From the NCBI RefSeq assembly GCF_002127325.2, contig NC_035435.2, positions 107,584,382 through 107,648,381 on the forward strand: a stretch of DNA of 64,000 nt, given 5' to 3'. The DNA comes from Helianthus annuus. Lineage: Eukaryota > Streptophyta > Magnoliopsida > Asterales > Asteraceae. This document shows, in pieces, positions 55,820 to 64,000 of the stretch (position 1 is the stretch's first letter; the number at the start of each line of letters is the position of its first letter). The translations under genes were made by a program, and so were the position numbers. Under the pieces are notes generated by a model. That model was not told the origin of the DNA. It made no database searches and saw only the letters and a list, made by a program, of their open reading frames with translations.

Positions 55820-58800
55820 TTATGGAAACAAATGAGGGTATTTTTCTTTCATCGTGGACTCTAACTCCCACGTATATTCAAGACCTCTGCGGGCGTCCCA
55901 CTTTACCTTGACAATAGGTACAAGCTTTCTTCGAAGCTTCTTCACCTGTCGATCCTCAATTGTCACAGGTTTTTCCACAAATTTTAAGCTCTCGTCTATA
56001 TGCACATCTGTGTGTGGTATGACTAGTGACTCATCAGCTAGACATTTCTTCAGATTGCAGACGTGGAATACATTATGAATACCATCGAGCTCCTCAGGTA
56101 AGTTTAACTTGTAAGCCACTGATCCTACACATTCGATGATCTCGAATGGTCCTACGTACCTTGGGCTTAACTTACCTTTCTTGTCAAATCGCATCACCCC
56201 TTTCCACGGTGATACTTTGAGCAAAACTTTATCGCCAACTTCAAACTTGAGAGGCTTTCGCCTTTCATCCGCATAGCTCTTTTGCCTGTCTCGAGCAGCT
56301 TTCAGGCGGTCGCGAATTTGGACAATCTTGTCCGTTGTCTCGAAGACCAAGTCAGGGCCTGACAATTGCGTATCTCCCACTTCTGCCCAGCAAATGGGCG
56401 TTCTGCACTTTCTACCATATAGTGCCTCAAAAGGCGCAGCCTTAATGCTAGTATGGTAGCTATTATTGTAGGAGAACTCGACCAACGGTAAATGCCTGTC
56501 CCAACTTCCTCCTAGACACATGCACGAAGCATGTCTTCCAACGTTTGAATGGTACGCTCACTCTGTCCATCAGTATGAGGATGGTAAGCCGTACTGAAAT
56601 TCAATTGAGTGCCCAGAGACTGTTGGAAACTCTTCCAGAAATGAGATGTGTATCTAGTATCTCGATCTGAGATAATAGATACTGGTACGCCATGCAAGGC
56701 CACAATCTTATCTACGTACAGTTGGGCTAGCATGTCAGAGCTGAAGGTCTCTCTAATGGGCAGGAAATGTGCTAACTTAGTCAGTCTATCAACTATGACC
56801 CATATAGTATCATTTCCCTTCGGCGTCTTAGGCAATTTGGTGATGAAGTCCATTGTTACCATTTCCCATTTCCAAGTGGGAATTTCAGGCTGTTGCAGCA
56901 AACCTGACGGTTTCTGATGTTCAGCTTTGACTTTAGCACACGTCAAGCATTTAGCTACGTAAGCAGCTATAGACTTTTTCAAGCCTATCCACCAATAATT
57001 TGCCTTTAAATCCTGGTACATCTTATCAGCTCCAGGATGGACGGAATATTTGGAACTGTGGGCTTCCTTGAGGATAACATCACGAAGTCCTCCATAAACA
57101 GGAACCCATATTCGTCCATTTAATCTCAACATCCCGTCTTTGTCGTAGGACAACTGTTCTTTAGTTACTCCTAATTTCTCCTCAGGATAGTTAGCTTCCA
57201 ACACAGCTTCCTTCTGTGCAGCTAACAACCTTTCATTCAAACTACTCTTGATTTCAATGCTCTTGGCATTGATCCTTATCGGCTTCACTCTTTCCTTCCT
57301 GCTCAAAGCATCTGCGACTACATTGGCCTTGCCTGGATGGTACCTTATTTCACAATCATAATCGTTCAAGGTCTCCATCCATCGTCGCTGCCTCATGTTC
57401 AAATCCTTCTGATTGAACAGGTGTTGAAGGCTCTTATGGTCGGAATAGATTACACACTTCGTCCCATACAAATAATGCCTCCAAAGCTTCAGTGCAAATA
57501 CAACGGCACCCAACTCCAAGTCATGGGTGGTGTAATTCTTTTCGTGCACCTTTAATTGACGTGAAGCGTAGGCTATGACTTTCCCTTTTTGCATTAACAC
57601 ACAACCCATTCCGGTGTGTGACGCATCACAATACACCACAAATTCTTCAATGCCTTCAGGTAGAGTCAGCACTGGTGCGTTACTCAACTTCTGCTTCAAG
57701 ATATCAAAAGATTCTTGCTGCTTAGGCCCCCAATTAAACTTGATGTTCTTACGTGTTAACGACGTTAAGGGTGCAGCAATCCTTGAGAAGTTTTCAATAA
57801 AACGCCTATAGTATCCAGCCAAACCTAGGAAGCTAAGAATCTCCGAGGGTGTCTTTGGCTCCTGCCAGTTCATGATAGCTTCTATCTTGGCGGGATCCAC
57901 TTGAATTCCACGCTCACTCACAACGTGTCCAAGGAACTGGACTTCGTGAAGCCAAAATTCACACTTTGAAAACTTGGCATAGAGCTTCTCTTGATGGAGC
58001 AGCTTAAGAATGCACCGAAGATGCCTCTCATGGTCAGCTTGGTTCTTTGAATAGATGAGGATGTCGTCAATGAAGACGATGACAAATTTATCCAGATAAG
58101 GCTTGCATACGCGATTCATGAGATCCATGAATGCGGCAGGTGCGTTAGTGAGCCCAAAAGGCATCACTAGGAACTCGTAGTGACCATAATGAGTCCTAAA
58201 CGCGGTCTTATGTACATCCTCCTCCTTAACTTTCAATTGATGGTAGCCTGACCTGAGATCTATCTTAGAAAAGTAACTCGCTCCCTGTAGCTGGTCGAAT
58301 AGATCATCGATTCTAGGCAAAGGATATCTGTTCTTGATAGTAACCTTGTTTAGCTCACGGTAATCAATGCATAGACGCATTGATCCATCCTTCTTTCTAA
58401 CAAATAGAATTGGCGCTCCCCATGGAGATGAACTAGGTCTAATAAAACCTTTAGCTAGTAAATCATCTAGCTATGTCCTTAATTCCTTCATCTCCGTTGG
58501 TGCTAATCTATATGGTGCTCTGGCCACTGGTGCAGCTCCGGGGATGATGTCAATCCTAAATTCCACCTGCCTATCTGGCGGCAAACCAGGTAGTTCCTCC
58601 GGAAAAACCTCGGGATAGTCAGAAATGACCGGTATGTCTTCGATCCTGGGCTTCTTCTCGTCAATGGTTACTCTTGCCATATAAATGACACAACCCCTGC
58701 TCGTGCATTCGGATGCCTTAAGCATGGCCACACGCTCTGGCATTCCGTGTTGAGTATCTCCCTGAATAGTGAGTGGCTCACCAGATGGGGTCTTGATTAC

Positions 58801-60432
58801 TACCTGCTTCTTGTTGCACACTATCTGGGCTTGGTTACGCGATAACCAATCCATTCTTATCACTATATTAAAGCCTGCTAGCTTAAAGGGTAACAAGGAC
58901 AAAGGAAAAGAGTGGTTCCTAATGGATAAGACACATCCGTCTAACACAGTCGAAACTGTTTCTATTGTTCCATCAGCTAATTCCACTTCATATTTCATAC
59001 TTAGAATTTTAACAGGTAATTTCAACAGTTCACAGAACTTATTATCTACAAAGGACCTATCCGCCCCAGAGTCAAATAATACCCTTGCGTAGACATCATT
59101 TATGAGGAAAGTACCTGTTATGACATTATCGTCCTGAATAGCTTCCTTTGCATCCATGCGGAAGACCCTTGCATTTGTCTTCTTTCCCTCTTCTGCTTTC
59201 TTGGCAAGCTTTGGGCAGTTGGGCCTAATATGTCCCTTCTCATTACAATTGTAGCAGGTGGCATCCTTAAGCTTCTTGCAGTCTAATGCCTTATGATCCG
59301 GGGACTTGCAAATCCCACATAATTTCTGCTGAGATTGGGACCTAGACTCCTGCCTGCATTTCCCAAAATGGTGCTTCCTACAAACTTTGCACCTGGGTTT
59401 TTCACCTGTCTGATGATCTCCTTTCTTGGATCCCGACCCTTTCTTGTGGTCGTCATTGCCCTTACGCTTCTTTTCTGAGCGTCGCGAACCATCATCTTCG
59501 CGTTTTCGCTTCTTGGCATCTGCGGCTCTCAGTGATCTCTGTCTAACTGCGTCCTTTGTAAGGGACAGAGATATGTCAGCCACTGATCGAAAAGTAGTGG
59601 GCCGAGAGGCCTTGACGCTTGCTTTAATTTCTGGGGCTAGACCCCCAATGAAACGGGCTATCCTTTTTGGTTCAGGTGTTACAAGGTAGGGAACTAGCCT
59701 TGACAAGGAATTGAAGGTTGTGAGGTAAGCCTGGCAGTCCAGGTTCTTCATTACCAGAGACAGAAAATCAGACTCTATTCCTTCGACCTCGTGCTGGGGA
59801 CAGTAATTCTCCTTGATTAGGGCGACAAATTGTTCCCAAGACATGTTGTATAGCGGTATCTTTCCGGTGGCTTGAATCAGCGACTTCCACCATTGCAGTG
59901 CATCACCTTTAAAGGATTGTGTCATGAACTTCACAATATCTCTTTCAGCACAGCCACTTATATCCACTACTATCTCCATCTCATCAAGCCAAGTCATACA
60001 GTCCACTGCCCCCTTCTCCCCAGTGAAATCCCGGGGTTTACAAGACACAAAGTATTTATACGTGCAACCCTTGGCACGTGGGGCATCATAAAGCACAATC
60101 TTCTTGGAATGATTATCATTTTCATTCAAAGAATGTCTATCATCCTCCTTCTTGGATTCCTCCTTCTTGGATTCCTCCTTCTTGGATCCCTCCTTTTTAG
60201 ACTTGGGTTTGACAGAAGGTGGCTTGCTGTGAGCCTCTGAATGAGTCTTAGATTTATTATGTGGTGTAGACAAGGTTTTACTATGGGTCCCGCTGTACTC
60301 ACTGTACTGTCTTTCTAAAGCCTTAGTAACCGCATCATCTACCAGTGCTTTCAACTCCGCACCAGTTAACTGTATCTTGGTGTTATCGTGGTTTTCCACC
60401 GGACGACTATTTACCTCGTCCGACCTAGCCAT
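55820..60432 (-). pseudogene. Tekay gag-pol polyprotein with one stop and one frameshift
   Basis: Start ATG 60432 (MARSDEVNSRPVE). Gag core at about 60050-59650. CCHC knuckle CYNCNEKGHIRPNC (near 59250), preceded by Cys/His-rich CKVCRKHHFGKC. Protease FDSGADRSFVD (near 59070). RT with [10 protein letters not shown] (58040-58075). RNase H with [12 protein letters not shown] and DHKSLQ. Integrase HHCC region (57040-56930), then [20 protein letters not shown] and GQSERTIQ. The C-terminus holds a GDKVLLK-type domain and a chromodomain-like [14 protein letters not shown]. Lesions: TAG at 58473-58471, in frame with both sides, and a 1-nt-type frameshift at about 56515. Otherwise remarkably intact for about 1,537 codons. 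Only two mutations separate it from an open frame, in keeping with its youth. Confidence 0.92.
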
Positions 60433-61457
60433 GTAGCTTCACTGCTACATATAAACAATAATGGGCAAGGTTTTATTTAACAGCTAATACAGTATTTTAT
60501 GTAATTTATTAACCATGGTTTTAAATAGCCATTGCAGGTTAATTTATTAATCAATTATTAATTCAGGACCTGTATTGTAATCCTATATTATAGTTAAGAA
60601 TTAACATATAACTTAGTCACAAGGACAGTGTTAGTCAATAACCCGGATTCTCACAGAATCAAGGTATTAGGGTTTGAATCACAGTTCATCACCCTATTCT
60701 AGACAGTGAGTTGCAGACTCTTACTGTCCCTTAGTCCCTAGGACATTAATTATTACCCGTAGGCACTTCATTCCCAAGGAATGGACATTTACTTACAGGG
60801 AATTTCAAATTAACCCAATTTTCAATGATGGCCTATGTGACTTTTACTGTGTCACAATTTGCCCATTATGTTAACATACTTACAGATGTTAACAGAATTT
60901 GGAATCTTCTAGACAGGTTCTGCCATCTTGGCCATGTCTGCAACGACACGTGGCTAGGCTTTTACCCCTTAGATTCTCTTTATAACGCAAATCAATCCTA
61001 AGTTGAGACATTAATTATGGACCTGAATCTAATTATGGAGATACCATCTTGGCCTTGTCTTAAAATGACATGTGGCTAGGTCTTGCCCCCTTTTAGATTT
61101 TGCCATTTTATATTAATGGTAGGTCTTCTTTTAATTTAGGAAATGTTATTTTCATTTTATTTTAAGTTTATTCATATACTTATTTATAACAACAATCATG
61201 AAAATTTAAATGCAACATTTCGCTAAATAAAGATTTAACGGTACAATACTTGCCCTAAACGAGACTTCTACAACAACATGCCCACGTAGGGGCGAAATAC
61301 AACAAATAAAACTACAACAAACCCACGCAGGGGTCAACTGAAAGACACGCCCACGCAGGGGCAGAATACTAAAAGACAAGCTCGTGCAGGAGCTGAATAC
61401 AGAAACAACAAGTCCACGCAGGGACTGACTACAACTAAGCAACAAACAACAAGGTCT
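60433..61457 (-). other. Leader between the extra ORF and gag
   Basis: 1 kb, non-coding. A sequence of about 60 bp (CCATCTTGGCC, then GACACGTGGCTAGG) occurs twice, at 60922-60982 and 61043-61104. Five short hairpins cluster at 61280-61425 (next entry). Confidence 0.6.
61280..61425 (-). repeat. Five 14-nt hairpins with compensating stem changes
   Basis: Plus-strand reading: GCCCACGTAGGGGC (61280), ACCCACGCAGGGGT (61321), GCCCACGCAGGGGC (61349), GCTCGTGCAGGAGC (61380) and GTCCACGCAGGGAC (61412). Each has a 4-bp stem and a 6-nt loop. Copies 2, 4 and 5 change both partners of a pair (A-T for G-C at the ends, T-A for C-G inside), so pairing is kept. Confidence 0.85.
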
Positions 61458-62678
61458 TCAGTGACCCCTCCTCTTGGACTTCCCCTTTAGCAAGTCTGAC
61501 AGACCCTTGAAGAAGCCTTGCCGCTCTCTGCGGTCTTCTCGAACTTCTCGTTCGACCTGGTTCAACCTATCAAGAACCTCCTGCTGACGCTCCGGTGGGA
61601 TAAGCTGCGGCTGTGGCGGCTGGTACAACGGCTGAGGAGGTGGTGGCTGCTGGTACACATATGGAGGGTACCCGGTAGTCCAAGGACCACCGTAGGGCCC
61701 TTCAGGGTGTCGCGCGTTGTAATCCCAAGCCTCCTGATATGGGTCCACGTTGGCATAGTTAAAGCTGTTGTGGCCCGGCATTTCAAACGGGTTGTACGCC
61801 GCAGAATAAGCAGGAATTGGGTTGTCAAAACCCAACGGAGGCACCTCAGGCACTGAGTTTACATCTGGAATGGGGTTTGATGGAACCCCCATTTGTGGTT
61901 CTTCTTCTTCCTCCTGCAGTGGCGGATAATGGCTGCCGCTTGACGGTTGGGGTGTGCTGATACGGACACCCCCTCTCACGGACATCCGTGCGTTCGACCT
62001 CCTCCGCCTCGGCGGCTCCGGAGGCGGCTGCTGTTCCACTGGTGGTGGTGGTGGCGGGGTGACTGCCACAAATCGTTGATCCTCAGAAGGATCTTGCTGT
62101 TGCTGTTGCTGCTGTTGCTGATACGGGGACGAGTGTTCAGAAGGCGTGAAGTACCAGTCCCACTGCTTGAACCTTTCCTGGTAACTGTCCGGACCGCGGT
62201 ATGGAGATCCGTGGAAAGATGACCCATCCGAGATCTCGATGGGGTGGTTCGGCGTTCCTGTAGCACGCTCCATTGGATCAGTATACTCGTCCATGTCGTT
62301 TTCCCCAGAGAAGTGGTCTTCCGGTCCGAGTGGGTTAAAGCCTCCAGGTTCTGGAAAAAAGTTGGCCGGGTTGAACCGGCTTTGGAAAACTGGGGTTGGG
62401 TCACCAAAGGAATGGTGGGAGTTGGATCTCTGTAATGGTATGAAAGAGGGTGGTTGTTCGTTGGGCTCGTTTTCCGATTGAGGCCCAAAGGAGTGCTGGT
62501 AAGAAGGCGAAGAGCTGAGGGAAACTGACCGTCTCCCGGGTTCAACATAGAGCCTCCACGGCTCTTGTGGACTAGTGCTCATGGTAATGGACGGGGTACG
62601 CCGGTGCGAAGGCCCGGCTTCGTGGTCGTGACCCGTGACAGGGGCCTTGCCTCGTCCGTGAAGAAATCTTGGTGGCAT
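61458..62678 (-). CDS. Extra ORF upstream of gag in the Tekay element, unknown function
   Basis: About 406 residues from Met 62678 (MPPRFLHGRGKAPV); the open frame extends upstream to 62867. I chose 62678 because the ATG lies 6 nt after an acceptor-like ATGCAG, suggesting a spliced leader. The protein is Pro/Gln/Ser-rich and largely disordered: a Q9 run, P-rich tracts, SPYQ/PSYQ motifs and a basic RRRRSNARM stretch. It ends in a charged helix likely to coil (QEVLDRLNQVEREVREDRRE) and a basic tail GKSKRRGH. No Cys/His finger, protease or polymerase motif is seen. It is uninterrupted although gag-pol is not. Related proteins are, as I recall, annotated as hypothetical in daisy-family genomes. 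Roles in RNA binding or particle assembly are guesses only. Confidence 0.6.
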   Translation of the reverse strand: MPPRFLHGRGKAPVTGHDHEAGPSHRRTPSITMSTSPQEPWRLYVEPGRRSVSLSSSPSYQHSFGPQSENEPNEQPPSFIPLQRSNSHHSFGDPTPVFQSRFNPANFFPEPGGFNPLGPEDHFSGENDMDEYTDPMERATGTPNHPIEISDGSSFHGSPYRGPDSYQERFKQWDWYFTPSEHSSPYQQQQQQQQQDPSEDQRFVAVTPPPPPPVEQQPPPEPPRRRRSNARMSVRGGVRISTPQPSSGSHYPPLQEEEEEPQMGVPSNPIPDVNSVPEVPPLGFDNPIPAYSAAYNPFEMPGHNSFNYANVDPYQEAWDYNARHPEGPYGGPWTTGYPPYVYQQPPPPQPLYQPPQPQLIPPERQQEVLDRLNQVEREVREDRRERQGFFKGLSDLLKGKSKRRGH

Positions 62679-62852
62679 GTTGACCTGCATACATGTTTTA
62701 GATAACAACAACAATATAATAAAATAAAGACCCAAAAAATAAAACAAAACAGAGTTTGTCCTATGTTCTTTGTCTAGACTCGGAACTCGAAGAATGTGCA
62801 ATTCGTGCACTGAGACTAAACACAAAAGGCTAGTGTTTAATTCACTCAGTGT

Positions 62853-62866
62853 TGGCTCTGATACCA
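62853..62866 (-). promoter_or_regulatory. Primer-binding site of the Tekay element
   Basis: Minus strand TGGTATCAGAGCCA, the initiator-Met type, 3 nt after the 5' LTR end. Confidence 0.92.
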
Positions 62867-62869
62867 ACC

Positions 62870-64000
62870 TGTCACACCCCTAATTTCCACGTGTCACCGG
62901 TGGGCCCGGTGGGGGATTAACGTGACGTAGTTGATATCATCATAGTCAAACAACACAAATTATAATGCACAGCGGAAGCAAAGATAAATTCATTTCAACT
63001 TAAATTATTGTAATATTCAAATATTACAAAATGTCGAAATAGAATCCACAGGCAGAATCAAACGAAAAAGGAACTTCATTTCAACAGACTTCATGCATCC
63101 TAAGCTTGCGAGACTTCTATGGATGCTTAAGGAGTGACCAGCCTATTACGCGTAGTACCTGCACTTAGTCTTTTTGGAAAATACGTCAGTTTACACTCCT
63201 AAATACAATTTAACTGACTCATTTTGAAAACGTTTAAAATTGATTTAAATGCACGTGGCATAAAACTTTTTATAACTTGGGATAATTATTTGCTTAATAA
63301 TCTTGTAAAAGAATTACATGTTCGTTCTGCGTTCAGTAGCCCGGGTTCGTTCCGGGTTAAAGATTAATAGACACACCACTTAATATAATTCCGCCGCGAG
63401 ACTTCTCTCGTACCGACGATTATACATGTTGTACAGCGCTACGGGTGTACGCCTACACCCGAGTGCTAAGGTCGTGGCCATTCTTTGAATGATGCCAAGG
63501 ATATCCGGGACATGGTCATTAAGCCCCCAAAGGCGTTAAACAAACAAAACAACATTTTCAAACGGGTTCATTTGACTGCACATAACCAAGACCGGTTATG
63601 GTCAATTTCCCGACCAAGCGGTATTTTATATACCGTACCCCAAGCCCGTATAGGGAAAATAAGCTAAACGTATTTACCTCAGCAAGCATAAACCAAATAT
63701 AATGAGTGCAAGTAGCTTTTACTGGGCTCCTAGATCTGGAAATTAAGGTTTTAATAACCTATTAGAATCCTAACGAGTCTTAAGCTTAGACCGGTTAGTT
63801 TTATATAAAGATTACGGTTTTAAACGCACAATAAGGCGAAGACCGTTTTAGAATGTGGTTTTGACCCAACAAGCTTGCACACTTGTTTTATATGGGTAAC
63901 ATATTCACATTCTGGATTTTGAGACCAAAAAGATATGGTTTGACCCGTTTCGGCTAATATGGCCAAACTAGTCACATAAGCCGATCCGAACGCGTATAAT
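62870..64000 (-). repeat. 5' LTR of the Tekay element (truncated by window edge)
   Basis: Matches 52130-53259 with about 8 substitutions and one 1-bp indel by eye. If full length it would extend about 2.5 kb past the edge. The small open frame 63485-63667 is LTR sequence. Confidence 0.93.

Larger units (their letters stand above)
52130..64000 (-). mobile_element. Tekay (Del) chromovirus, Ty3/gypsy, minus strand, runs off the window
   Basis: Minus-strand order from the right: 5' LTR (from 62870, truncated), initiator-Met primer site, extra ORF (62678-61458), leader with hairpins, gag-pol (60432-55820), polypurine tract, 3' LTR 55783-52130 (3654 bp, TGTAACACC...GGTGTGACA). A C-terminal chromodomain-like segment after integrase places it in the chromovirus group; the sequence fits Tekay/Del. 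The LTR parts that can be compared differ at about 8 substitutions and one indel in 1.13 kb, so it is young. It inserted into another LTR of its own family (left target site probably ATATA, 52125-52129). Confidence 0.9.

Overview
The window is plant nuclear DNA, most likely from the daisy family (Asteraceae). This rests on the LTR-retrotransposon repertoire (Tat, Tekay chromovirus, several Ty1/copia), initiator-Met-type primer sites, plant-type introns and a receptor-like-protein gene. The family assignment comes from recalled resemblance of the LTRs and relics, not a search. I see no intact host gene, no rRNA or tRNA gene and no CRISPR. Nearly everything is mobile DNA in layers, with remains of three host genes between.

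Layout: 1-1098, end of a Ty3/gypsy-type LTR. 1960-2500, decayed gypsy protease relic. 2793-12834, complete Tat-lineage Ty3/gypsy element (458-bp LTRs, target duplication CAGAT) carrying a spliced antisense gene. 13245-13772 and about 20510-20640, exons of an unrecognised broken gene, split by a complete copia element at 13786-20276 (target duplication ATAGA). 20943-25450, a minus-strand copia element cut off in RNase H. 26046-31658, a copia element with two identical 153-bp LTRs (target duplication ATCTG) but a ruined interior. 31760-33616 and 44068-44448, the two ends of one LRR receptor-like-protein gene, separated by a 10.35-kb block with Harbinger-like ends (33715-44068). That block holds a reverse-transcriptase-like relic, several MITEs, a long foldback MITE, a palindrome array and a Helitron end. 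44792-47113, a deletion-derived PIF/Harbinger element with a hAT element (45655-46469) inside its transposase. 47820-47902, one orphan DnaJ exon. 48416-48741, a MITE. 49850-50735, a Helitron 5' end. 50736-52129, a plus-strand Tekay-like LTR, interrupted by a young minus-strand Tekay element from 52130 past the right edge (3654-bp LTR, extra ORF upstream of gag).

Relative ages from LTR pairs counted by eye: the copia at 26046 has no differences. Tekay has about 8 substitutions in 1.1 kb. Tat has about 12 in 458 bp. The copia at 13786 has about 12 in 393 bp. Many disabling stops are ones a C-to-T change at CAG, CAA or CGA would make, as expected for methylated DNA.

The most interesting signals are five short hairpins with compensating stem changes in the Tekay leader, palindromic word arrays at the same offset in two related LTRs but with different words, and the decayed copia with identical LTRs, which implies mobilisation in trans. 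I found no convincing new defence-type or enzymatic system.
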